From positions 1 to 64,000 of the forward strand of contig JBBQTC010000001.1 of assembly GCA_038234785.1 (NCBI GenBank): a stretch of 64,000 bases of DNA. Reading direction: 5' to 3'. Position numbers and translations under genes: made by a program. The stretch's first letter is position 1. Every line of letters begins with the position of its first letter. The notes beneath the pieces were generated by a model. That model was not told the DNA's origin and made no database searches. It worked only from the letters and a program-made list of their open reading frames with translations. Of the stretch, positions 24,417 to 32,884 are shown piece by piece. Origin of the DNA: UBA668 sp038234785. Lineage in GTDB: Bacteria; Actinomycetota; Acidimicrobiia; Acidimicrobiales; Ilumatobacteraceae.

Positions 24417-27400
24417 TGCTCTTCCTCGCTGTCGGAGATCGTGGTGTCACCCGCATGGCCAGGTGCCGATCGATGGACACCGGCAAGCTGTTGGTAGTAC
24501 TCCCAGCGTCCGTTCACATCGGCCTGCGACAGCTCGACGAGCTCCTTGGCCCGTTCGGGGTTGGAGCGGGCGAGCATCGCGAATCGCGCCTCGCTACCGG
24601 CGAAATCGGCGAAGGCCACCGATGGCTCAGCGCTGTCCATCTGGAACGGCTGCGCCCCATCCTCGGTCGACGGCCGGTACCGGTAGAGGGGCCAGTGCCC
24701 GCTCTGCACCGCAAGCTTCTGCTGGGTCATCGACTTGCTCATGTCGAACCCGTGGGCGATGCAGGTGCTGTAGGCGATCACCAGCGACACGCCCGGCCAG
24801 GCGTCCGCCTCGAGGAGGGCCTTGACGGTCTGCACGTCGCTCGCACCGAGCGCGACCCGAGCCACGTACACGTCGCCGTAGGTCATGGCCTCCATCCCGA
24901 GGTCCTTCTTGACGTTGCCCTTGCCGCCGGCCGCGAACTTGGCGACCGCACCACGCGGGGTGGCCTTGGAGGACTGGCCGCCGGTGTTCGAGTACACCTC
25001 GGTGTCGAGGACGAGGATGTTCACGTTGCGGCCGCTGCCGAGCACGTGATCGAGGCCGCCGGCCCCGATGTCGTACGCCCAGCCGTCGCCGCCCACGATC
25101 CACACGCTCTTGCGGACGAGTGTGCCGGCAAGGTCATCGAGCCGTCGTGCATCGACGTGGTCGATACCGTGCAAGGCCGAGCGGAGCGCGGCGACGCGAA
25201 CTCGCTGTTCGCGGATCGCGATCTCGCCTGAATCGTCCACGCCTTCGACGAGCGCGGCAAACGCTGTGTCGTCGAGCGCTGCCGCCAGCATCGGGCGCAG
25301 CCGTTCGAGCAGGACCACTGCGGTCCTGCGCTGCGCCTCGAATCCGAGGCGGATGCCGAGCCCGAACTCTGCGTTGTCCTCGAAGAGGCTGTTGGCCCAC
25401 GCCGGCCCGCGACCCTCGGCGTTGACCGAGTACGGGGTGGTGGGCAGGTTGCCGCCGTAGATGCTGCTGCAACCGGTGGCGTTGGCGATCAGGGTGTGAT
25501 CGCCGAACAGCTGGGTGAGCAGCTTCAGATAGGGCGTCTCGCCACACCCGGAACAAGCGCCCGAGAACTCGAACAGCGGCTCGCGCAACTGGCTGGTCTT
25601 CACGCTGGCGGGGTCCCACTGGGCCGGGTCGGCGCTCTCCACGTGCAGGAACGCGTCCCACGCGATCCGCTCTTCGGCAAGGTGCTCGCCGATGGGCTGC
25701 ATGTTGATGCTCTTTCGCTTGACCGAGGTCTTGTCGTGCGCCGGGCAGGCCTGCACGCAGACGCCACACCCGGTGCAGTCGTCGGGCGCGACCTGGATGG
25801 TGAGTTGCATCCCCGGAACCTCTCGGCTTCGGAACGACTTGGTCTTCAGATCGCCGGCGTCGGCCAGTGCCGACGGCTCGTAGACCTTCATCCGGATCGC
25901 CGCATGCGGGCACACGATGGCGCACTTGCCGCAGTCGATGCACAGATCGGGCTCCCAGATCGGGATCTCGGCGGCGATGGTGCGCTTCTCCCACTTCGAC
26001 GTGCCGGTCACGAACGCACCGTCGGGCGGCAGGGCGCTCACCGGCAGGAGGTCGCCCTCGCCCGCCAGCATCCGAGCGGTGATCCGCTGGACGAAATCAG
26101 GAGCGTCGGGGCTGACGGTCGCCCGACGGTGCCGCGTCGAGGTGGCCGCGTCGGGAACGGTCAGCTCGTGAAGGTTGGCGAGCGACTCGTCGACGGCCGC
26201 GATGTTGCGTTCGACGATGGCCTCTCCGCGAGCGCCGTACGAGTGCTGGATCGCCTTCTTCAACTCGGCGAGCGCCTCATCGGTGGGGAGGACACCTGAC
26301 AGGGCGAAGAAGCACGCCTGCATCACCGTGTTGATCCGACCACCGAGCCCGGCGGCGCGGGCCACCGTTGCGGCGTCGATGGCGAAGAGGCGGACACCCT
26401 TGTCGACCATCTGCGCCTGCACTTCGACCGGCAGGCGATCCCACGCCTCGTGGGCGGGATAGGGCGAGTTGAGGAGCACGGTCGCACCTGGCGCGGCGAG
26501 CGACAGCACGTCGAGCTGCTCCAGCAGGCTCCACTGGTGAACACCCACGAACGTCGCCTCATCGACGAGATAGCTGCTGTCGATCGGCGCGTCGTCGACA
26601 CGCACGTGGCTGATCGTGGTGCTGCCGGACTTCTTCGAGTCGTACACGAAGTACGCCTGCACGCTCATGTCCGTGTTGGCCCCGATGATCTTCGCCGTGT
26701 TCTTGTTCGCACCGACCGTGCCGTCGGAACCGAGTCCGTAGAACACGGCCCGCACCTTGGCGTGGTCGGTACGGAACGTGGGATCCCACGGAATGCTCGT
26801 GTGGCTGACGTCGTCGTAGATGCCGATGGTGAACGGATTGCGCGGGGAGTCGAGCGCGGCCTCGTCGAAGACCGCCTTCACCATCGCCGGCGTGAACTCC
26901 TTGCTGCTCAAGCCGTAGCGCCCACCGATCACTCGTGGCCGCTGGTTGCCGGCCCAGGCGTCGGCGTCGCTGTGCCACATCGACGCGATCACGTCGAGGT
27001 GCAGCGGCTCGAACGGCGCACCCGGCTCCTTGCAGCGGTCGAGCACGATCACCGTGCGAGTCGACGGAGGCAGCGCCGCCAGCAGCTGTGCCGTCGGGAA
27101 CGGCCGGTACAGGCGGAGCACGAGCAGGCCAACCCGCTCCCCAGCCTCGTTCATCGCGTCGACCGCTTCGCGGGCTGCGCCCGCGCCGGACCCCATGATG
27201 ACGATCACCCGATCCGCGTCGGGTGCACCGTGGTACTCGGCGAGTCGGTAGTGACGCCCGGTGAGTGCGCCGAGGCGATCCATCGACTCCTGCACCGCGT
27301 CGGGCACCGCGGCGTGGAACGGCGTGCAGGCTTCGCGCGCCTGGAAGAAGACATCAGGGTTCTGCGCACTCCCGCGCAACACAGGATGGTCGGGGTCGAG

Positions 27401-28045
27401 TCCGCGCAGTCGATGCTCGCTGATGCGAGCGTCGGAGATCAGCTCCCGGATCATGTCGGCACTCGGCACCTGCACGGTGTTGAGTTCGTGGCTGGTGCGG
27501 AACCCGTCGAAGAAGTGCATGAACGGCACCCGGGTCTCGAGCGTGGCGGCATGCGCCACGACGGCGAGATCGGCTGCCTCCTGCACTCCGGCGGCACACA
27601 ACATCGCAAATCCGGTGCTGCGAGCGGACATGACGTCGCTGTGGTCACCGAAGATGCTCAGTGCGTGGGTTGCCACCGATCGGGCAGCGACATGGATGAC
27701 CGCTGGGGTGAGCTCACCGGCGATCTTGAACATCTCGGGCAGCATCAGGAGCAGGCCCTGACTGGCGGTGAACGTGGTGGCGAGCGCACCGCGGAGCACG
27801 GCGCCGTGCAGCGCACCGGCCGCACCCGCCTCGCTCTGCATCTCGATCACCTCGGGGACGGCGCCCCACAGGTTCGGGCGGCCGCGAGCACTCCATTCGT
27901 CGGCGTGCTCGCCCATCGGCGAGGCAGGGGTGATGGGGTAGATGGCGATGACCTCGGAAAGGAGGTGGGCCACTTCGGCGACGGCCTCGTTGGCGTCGAC
28001 GACCTCACGGCGCGGCGGCGCCGGCATTGCGGAATCGGGGTTCAC
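24413..28045 (-). CDS. nifJ: Pyruvate:ferredoxin (flavodoxin) oxidoreductase, single-chain
   Basis: This polypeptide of about 1,210 residues contains all domains of the homodimeric enzyme, which converts pyruvate and CoA to acetyl-CoA, CO2 and reduced ferredoxin. In order these are the N-terminal pyrimidine-binding domain (EVIAIYPITPASPMGE), domain II, and the gamma domain (FYGLGSDGTVGANKN). Next come a 2x[4Fe-4S] domain with CIDCGKCAIVCP (near residue 700) and CTGCGVCVQACP (near 760), the proximal-cluster cysteines in ACSGCGE and NATGCSS, and the thiamine-diphosphate domain (VGGDGWAYDIG, near 985) with a late STCIAHG cysteine. The GTG at 28045 is used; an ATG at 28027 is the alternative. The enzyme is typical of anaerobes and oxygen-tolerant diazotrophs, so its presence among oxygenases is notable. 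Confidence 0.95.
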   Translation of the reverse strand: MNPDSAMPAPPRREVVDANEAVAEVAHLLSEVIAIYPITPASPMGEHADEWSARGRPNLWGAVPEVIEMQSEAGAAGALHGAVLRGALATTFTASQGLLLMLPEMFKIAGELTPAVIHVAARSVATHALSIFGDHSDVMSARSTGFAMLCAAGVQEAADLAVVAHAATLETRVPFMHFFDGFRTSHELNTVQVPSADMIRELISDARISEHRLRGLDPDHPVLRGSAQNPDVFFQAREACTPFHAAVPDAVQESMDRLGALTGRHYRLAEYHGAPDADRVIVIMGSGAGAAREAVDAMNEAGERVGLLVLRLYRPFPTAQLLAALPPSTRTVIVLDRCKEPGAPFEPLHLDVIASMWHSDADAWAGNQRPRVIGGRYGLSSKEFTPAMVKAVFDEAALDSPRNPFTIGIYDDVSHTSIPWDPTFRTDHAKVRAVFYGLGSDGTVGANKNTAKIIGANTDMSVQAYFVYDSKKSGSTTISHVRVDDAPIDSSYLVDEATFVGVHQWSLLEQLDVLSLAAPGATVLLNSPYPAHEAWDRLPVEVQAQMVDKGVRLFAIDAATVARAAGLGGRINTVMQACFFALSGVLPTDEALAELKKAIQHSYGARGEAIVERNIAAVDESLANLHELTVPDAATSTRHRRATVSPDAPDFVQRITARMLAGEGDLLPVSALPPDGAFVTGTSKWEKRTIAAEIPIWEPDLCIDCGKCAIVCPHAAIRMKVYEPSALADAGDLKTKSFRSREVPGMQLTIQVAPDDCTGCGVCVQACPAHDKTSVKRKSINMQPIGEHLAEERIAWDAFLHVESADPAQWDPASVKTSQLREPLFEFSGACSGCGETPYLKLLTQLFGDHTLIANATGCSSIYGGNLPTTPYSVNAEGRGPAWANSLFEDNAEFGLGIRLGFEAQRRTAVVLLERLRPMLAAALDDTAFAALVEGVDDSGEIAIREQRVRVAALRSALHGIDHVDARRLDDLAGTLVRKSVWIVGGDGWAYDIGAGGLDHVLGSGRNVNILVLDTEVYSNTGGQSSKATPRGAVAKFAAGGKGNVKKDLGMEAMTYGDVYVARVALGASDVQTVKALLEADAWPGVSLVIAYSTCIAHGFDMSKSMTQQKLAVQSGHWPLYRYRPSTEDGAQPFQMDSAEPSVAFADFAGSEARFAMLARSNPERAKELVELSQADVNGRWEYYQQLAGVHRSAPGHAGDTTISDSEEEQ

Positions 28046-28156
28046 GAGAGCACCATACGAAGCACCCCTGAACGTCACAAGGGCCTTTGGACTCAGATGC
28101 CGCTGCCAGGACGAAGGACCCTGTTCGCCACGGTCACGACGCGCCAGCATGGCCGC

Positions 28157-28161
28157 GGAGG
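28157..28161 (+). promoter_or_regulatory. Ribosome binding site of the wax ester synthase gene
   Basis: GGAGG lies six bases before the ATG at 28168 and decides that start over an in-frame upstream ATG at 28087. It sits in the 122-base divergent region shared with the nifJ start, where no clear palindrome is visible. Confidence 0.75.
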
Positions 28162-28167
28162 CGTGTG

Positions 28168-29553
28168 ATGCCCGACCGTACCTACCTCAGCCAGAACGAC
28201 ACCATCATGTGGATGGTCGAGGCCGACCCACTGCTGCGCAGCACGATCATGGGGATCGTGGTCCTCGACGGCACCCCGGACTGGACCACGCTGCTCCACA
28301 AAGTGGAAGCCGTCACCCACCAGGTCCCGGCGCTGCGGGAGAAGGTGGTCCCGGTCCCGCTGCACCCCACCACGCTGCGGTGGGTGCACGACCACGACTT
28401 CGACCTGCGCTACCACCTCCGTCACATCCGGATGCCCGACGACAGCGACGTGCAGGACGTCCTGGACTGGGCGAGGACCGAGGCAATGAGCGGATTCGAC
28501 TCGGCGCGGCCGCTCTGGGAGTTCACGCTGGTCGAGGGCATCCGCGACGAGGTGTCGGGCGACGAACAGTCGGTCCTGGTGATGAAGGCGCACCACGTGG
28601 TCACCGACGGGATCGGCGCCGTGCAACTGGCCGCCCACCTCTTCGACTTCGAACCGGAGCCCCCCGGACACGAACCGCCGTTGCACGAGGCGCTGCGGCA
28701 CACGACATCGGCATCGCTCCTGCGCGACGTGGTGATCCACGATGTGGCCGGCGCCATCGAGTTCACCCGTCACCAGTTGGGATCGATGGTGCCGAACCTG
28801 CTGAATGCCGTTCGTCATCCCCAGCACGTCGCCACCGAGGCCGTCGAGACCGCCCGTTCGGTCGGCCGCTTGATCGCGCCGGCGACCACACCGCGATCAC
28901 CGGTGATGGTCGGGCGGATGTTGTCGTCCAACTACCGAGTCCTGGAAGTGCCGACCAACGAACTGCGGGTTGCGGCGAAGGCGGCGGGCGGACGCCTCAA
29001 CGACGCCTTCCTGGCCGGGATCACCGCCGGGCTCGACCGCTATCACACACATCATGGCCATCAGGTCGACGAGCTCCGTGTCGCCATGCCGATCAGTCAG
29101 CGCGGCGAGGAGCACGAGGAGGGTGGGAACCACGTGAGCGTGATGCGTTTCATCGTCCCGATCCATTCCGACGGCGCCGCTGCTCGAATCAGTGCACTGC
29201 ACTCGGTGGTGGAACAGGTCCGTGACGAGCGCTCGCTGGACCACACCGAGACGGTGGCGGGGTTCCTCAACCTGATGCCCAAGGGCGTGGTCGGTGCGAT
29301 GTTGAAGGGTGTGGACTTCTTGGCGAGCAACGTGCCAGGGGTACCGATCCCGATGTGGTTGGTCGGCCGGCGCGTGCACCGCTTCTACCCGTTCGGTCCC
29401 ACCGCCGGGTCGGCGGTGAACATCACCCTGATGTCCTACGACGGCCAGTGCTGCATCGGCGTCAACTCCGACTCGGCGGCCGTGCCCGACCCGGACGTGC
29501 TCCTCGATTGTCTCCGAGCCGGCTTCATCGAGGTCTGTCACCTCGCTGTGTGA
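28168..29553 (+). CDS. Wax ester synthase/diacylglycerol acyltransferase (WS/DGAT)
   Basis: This 461-residue bifunctional acyltransferase esterifies acyl-CoA to fatty alcohols or diacylglycerol for storage lipid. The catalytic HHxxxDG motif is HHVVTDG with His142, His143 and Asp147. Also seen are the PLWEFTLVEG segment before it, the central NDAFLAGITAGL motif, and the NVPGVPIPMWLVGRRV segment near the C-terminus. The length matches the family. It leads a plus-strand run (aminotransferase, SDR, P450). The nearby desaturase, SDRs and P450s are consistent with lipid modification, but a shared pathway is unproven. Confidence 0.93.
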   Translation: MPDRTYLSQNDTIMWMVEADPLLRSTIMGIVVLDGTPDWTTLLHKVEAVTHQVPALREKVVPVPLHPTTLRWVHDHDFDLRYHLRHIRMPDDSDVQDVLDWARTEAMSGFDSARPLWEFTLVEGIRDEVSGDEQSVLVMKAHHVVTDGIGAVQLAAHLFDFEPEPPGHEPPLHEALRHTTSASLLRDVVIHDVAGAIEFTRHQLGSMVPNLLNAVRHPQHVATEAVETARSVGRLIAPATTPRSPVMVGRMLSSNYRVLEVPTNELRVAAKAAGGRLNDAFLAGITAGLDRYHTHHGHQVDELRVAMPISQRGEEHEEGGNHVSVMRFIVPIHSDGAAARISALHSVVEQVRDERSLDHTETVAGFLNLMPKGVVGAMLKGVDFLASNVPGVPIPMWLVGRRVHRFYPFGPTAGSAVNITLMSYDGQCCIGVNSDSAAVPDPDVLLDCLRAGFIEVCHLAV

Positions 29554-29610
29554 CGGTTCATTCGTGCGGACGATGCCGGTCAGGAGGATGCCGCGACTAC
29601 GGTCGACGGC

Positions 29611-30834
29611 ATGCCCAAGGCGTTCCTTCACCCCTTTGCCAAGCCCACACGCGACTCCTTCACCCGCATCGTGCGTGGTGAGGGGGCATTGCTCTGGGAC
29701 GCCGACGGGCGCGAGCTCGTCGACGGCATGGCCAGCCTCTGGTACTGCGCCATCGGTCACGGCCGACGTGAGATGGCCGACGCGATCGCCGCCCAGGTGT
29801 CCACGCTGGAGGCCTACTCCTGCTTCGATCCCTTCACGACCGATCCGGCCGAGGAGCTCGCCGAGGTGCTCCGCCAGATCGGCCCGATGCCCGACGCCCG
29901 TGTCTTCTTCACGGGATCGGGTAGCGAGTCGATCGACACGGTCATGAAGTTGGCCCGCATCGCCCACGTACAGGCCGGACAGGGCCATCGCAAGCTGATC
30001 ATCTCGCGAGTTCGCGGCTACCACGGCACCGCCTACGGCGGGACGAGCGCACAGGGCATCGCACCGAACCGGGAACACTTCGGCCCCTTCGTCGACGAGG
30101 TCGTCCAGGTGCCCGCCGACGACGTGGAGGCGCTTGCGGGGCTGATGGCAGAGCGGGGCAACGAGGTCGCGGCCGTCATCGTCGAGCCGGTGCAGGGTGC
30201 CGGTGGCATCCATCCGCCCACCGACGGATACCTCGAGCAGGTGCGCCGACTGTGTGACCAACATGGCGCCTATCTCGTCTTCGACGAGGTGATCACCGGA
30301 TTCGGCCGACTCGGGACCTGGTTCGCCGCCCACCACTACGGCGTCCGGCCCGATTTCGTCACCTTCGCCAAGGCGGTCACCTCCGGCTACCAGCCCCTCG
30401 GCGGAGTGTTCGTCGGCACCGCGCCCGTCGCCGCACTCGAGAGCGATCCCGGATTCTTCCTTCGCCACGGTTTCACCTACTCCGGCCACGCCACCGCCTG
30501 CGCCGCCGGACTCAAGAACCTCGAGATCATCGAACGCGAGGGGCTCGTCGCGCGGGCCGAGCATGTGGGCGAACGGCTGTCGACCGGCCTGAGGTCGCTG
30601 GCGGCCGACGGCCTGATCGACCACGCCCGCGGTGCCGGGGCCATGTGGGCAGCCGGCCTCCGCGCCGATCAGAACGCGATGGTGCTGCGCGACCACATGT
30701 ACGACCACGGTGGCGTGATCTGTCGAGCACTCAACGCCGATTCGTTGCTCTTCTGTCCTCCGCTGGTCACCACGGACGCACAGATCGACCGCCTCGTCGA
30801 CGCGGTCGCCGCAGCGGCCGGTCTCGGCGGCTGA
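29611..30834 (+). CDS. Class III (omega) aminotransferase
   Basis: This 407-residue PLP enzyme moves terminal or omega amino groups. Key features are the TGSGSESIDTVMKLAR cofactor phosphate-binding segment, Tyr138/His139 in the GYHG aromatic stack, Asp225 in VFDEVITGFGR, and the Schiff-base Lys254 in FAKAVTSGYQPLGG. The sequence resembles beta-alanine:pyruvate, putrescine:pyruvate and other amine:pyruvate aminotransferases. The usual TSGSEA motif has Ser in the last position (GSGSES), a modest variation. The ATG at 29611 lies 57 bases after the WS/DGAT stop. Confidence 0.93.
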   Translation: MPKAFLHPFAKPTRDSFTRIVRGEGALLWDADGRELVDGMASLWYCAIGHGRREMADAIAAQVSTLEAYSCFDPFTTDPAEELAEVLRQIGPMPDARVFFTGSGSESIDTVMKLARIAHVQAGQGHRKLIISRVRGYHGTAYGGTSAQGIAPNREHFGPFVDEVVQVPADDVEALAGLMAERGNEVAAVIVEPVQGAGGIHPPTDGYLEQVRRLCDQHGAYLVFDEVITGFGRLGTWFAAHHYGVRPDFVTFAKAVTSGYQPLGGVFVGTAPVAALESDPGFFLRHGFTYSGHATACAAGLKNLEIIEREGLVARAEHVGERLSTGLRSLAADGLIDHARGAGAMWAAGLRADQNAMVLRDHMYDHGGVICRALNADSLLFCPPLVTTDAQIDRLVDAVAAAAGLGG

Positions 30835-30886
30835 CACTGGGCATCTCGCCACGCCCACCTCGCCGTCCGTGTGATTACATCGCTGC

Positions 30887-31636
30887 ATGGCAAACGAACC
30901 AACAGGTGCGCTCGACGGACAACACGTGCTCGTCACCGGGGGCGCGAGCGGGATCGGAAAGGCGTGCGCAGCGCGCTACCGCGCGGAGGGCGCCACGGTG
31001 CACGTGGCCGATCTGCGACCGCAGTCCAGCGACCAGATCCAACTCGACGTCGGCGACTCGGCCGCCTGGACAGCGCTGGTCGCTTCACTGCCTCCGCTCG
31101 ACATGGTGCACCTGAACGCCGGGATCACCACGCCTGGGCGGACTCCCCGCGAGGCTCCCGGGTTGCCGCTCGTCGACGTCACCGACGACGCGTACCGGGC
31201 GATCATGGCGGTCAACCTCGACGGCGTGTTCTTCGGCGCCCGTGCGGTCCTCCCCGCCATGGTCGAGCGGGGCACGGGTCACCTGCTCGTCACTGCGTCC
31301 ATGGCGGGGTTGGGCGGGATGCCGGGTGACATCGCCTACACGGCCACCAAACATGCGGTGGTCGGCCTGGTCCGGTCGCTCGGAGCGTCGCTGCAGCAGT
31401 CCGGCCACGGCGGGGTGTGCGTCAGTGCACTGTGCCCGGGATTCGTCGACACACCGCTCGTACCGACGGAGACCCAGGCGTTCATCAAAGAGATGGGGAT
31501 GCCCGTCATCGACCCGTCGCAGGTCGCGGAAGCGGCCATGCAGGCCATGGCCGCTCGGGCGAACGGCTCGCAGTGGGTGGTCTGGGGCGACATGATCCGG
31601 CAGTACACACCGTCTTCCCCCATCGAGTTCGCATGA
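30887..31636 (+). CDS. Short-chain dehydrogenase/reductase
   Basis: This is a 249-residue classical SDR with TGGASGIG (residues 17-24), LNAG (76-79), Ser138, and Tyr151/Lys155 in YTATK. Asp42 at the end of the second beta strand (VADLRP) suggests preference for NAD over NADP. The stop overlaps the P450 start by ATGA, indicating coupled translation, so it may oxidise an alcohol produced by that P450. The substrate is unknown. Confidence 0.93.
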   Translation: MANEPTGALDGQHVLVTGGASGIGKACAARYRAEGATVHVADLRPQSSDQIQLDVGDSAAWTALVASLPPLDMVHLNAGITTPGRTPREAPGLPLVDVTDDAYRAIMAVNLDGVFFGARAVLPAMVERGTGHLLVTASMAGLGGMPGDIAYTATKHAVVGLVRSLGASLQQSGHGGVCVSALCPGFVDTPLVPTETQAFIKEMGMPVIDPSQVAEAAMQAMAARANGSQWVVWGDMIRQYTPSSPIEFA

Positions 31637-32868
31637 CCGGGGCCGTCTTCAACCCGTTCGACCCTGCGTTCCGGGCGAACCCGTACCCCCTCTACACGAC
31701 GCTGCGGGAGTTCGATCCCGTGCACGTGTCGCCGTTCGGGTTCACCGTCCTCACCCGCTACGACGACGTCGCCCGCACGCTGCGCGGCAACGAATTCGCC
31801 CGCGACATCGAAGCTCATGTGAACGAGCAACCGGGCGACCCGCGCGCGGCACGCCGCAATCGCCTCCGCGAACAGCGCAACGACGGCGGCTCGGCGAAGA
31901 GCATCCTCAACCTCGACCCTCCCGATCACACACGGCTGCGGCGGTTGGTGTCGCTCGCGTTCACGCCGTCCGCGATCGACCGCCTTCGCCCTCGCGTGCA
32001 GCAACTCGTCGACGATGTCCTCGACCGCGCCGCCGAACGCGGCGAGATGGAACTCGTCGAGGAACTCGCCTTCCCGGTTCCCTTCCAGGTCATCAGTGAC
32101 CTGCTCGACCTACCCACCGATCGCAGCGACGACGTGCGCGCCTGGTCGCAGACGCTCACCGCCTCGCTCGAGCCCACTGCCGACGACGCCCAGCACGATG
32201 CCGCCGAGGCAGCGGCCATCCTGATGGGCCAGTACCTCTCCGAGGTCATCGACCACCGCCGACAGCACCTCGGCGACGACCTGTTGTCGGCGCTGATCCA
32301 GGCCGAGGAAGCCGGCGACCGGCTGAACGCCGCCGAACTGCTGACCTTCGTGATCCTGCTCTACGTCGCCGGCCACGAGACGACCGTGAACCTCATCGGC
32401 AACGGCACACTCGCCCTGCTGCGCCATCCCGACCAGTTGCGTCGCTGGGCGGCGGATCCTTCACTGGACACGATGGCGGTCGACGAGTTGTTGCGCTTCG
32501 ACGGCCCCGTCCAACAGACGGTGCGGGTCCCGATGGTCGATGTCACCTACCAGGCCGCTGACGGCAGCGACGTGGTCGTGCCGAAGGGCACGCTCGTGAT
32601 GACCGTGCTCGGCTCGGCGAGCCACGATCCGAGCGTGTTCGAGCGACCGGAGGAGCTGTGGCTCGAACGGCCAAACTCGAATCGCCACCTCGGGTTCGCT
32701 GCGGGTGTCCACTACTGCCTCGGCGCGTCGCTGGCGAAGCTCGAGGCGGGCGTCGCGATCACTTCGTTGATCCGCCGCTTCCCGAACGTCGAACTCGCTG
32801 GAGAGCCCGGCTGGCGCGACCGCCTCACCATTCGCGGCGTGGACCACCTGCCGCTGTCGTTGGGCTGA
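31633..32868 (+). CDS. Cytochrome P450
   Basis: This 411-residue P450 has a complete I-helix motif AGHETT (residues 246-251), ExxR Glu285/Arg288 and heme loop LGFAAGVHYCLG with Cys362. The first heme-loop residue is Leu-Gly-Phe-Ala, slightly off the standard FGxGxHxC pattern (Ala-Ala for Gly-x). The ATG at 31633 overlaps the SDR stop and gives the normal N-terminus FNPFDPAFRANPYPLY. Coupling to the SDR suggests hydroxylation followed by alcohol oxidation (inference). Confidence 0.95.
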   Translation: MTGAVFNPFDPAFRANPYPLYTTLREFDPVHVSPFGFTVLTRYDDVARTLRGNEFARDIEAHVNEQPGDPRAARRNRLREQRNDGGSAKSILNLDPPDHTRLRRLVSLAFTPSAIDRLRPRVQQLVDDVLDRAAERGEMELVEELAFPVPFQVISDLLDLPTDRSDDVRAWSQTLTASLEPTADDAQHDAAEAAAILMGQYLSEVIDHRRQHLGDDLLSALIQAEEAGDRLNAAELLTFVILLYVAGHETTVNLIGNGTLALLRHPDQLRRWAADPSLDTMAVDELLRFDGPVQQTVRVPMVDVTYQAADGSDVVVPKGTLVMTVLGSASHDPSVFERPEELWLERPNSNRHLGFAAGVHYCLGASLAKLEAGVAITSLIRRFPNVELAGEPGWRDRLTIRGVDHLPLSLG

Positions 32869-32884
32869 TCGCTCCCGACGACGT

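Noticed and set aside
28897..30936. A 679-codon open frame on the minus strand opposite the WS/DGAT and aminotransferase genes
   Set aside because: It is antisense to genes with complete catalytic motifs and has no recognisable domain or ribosome binding site.
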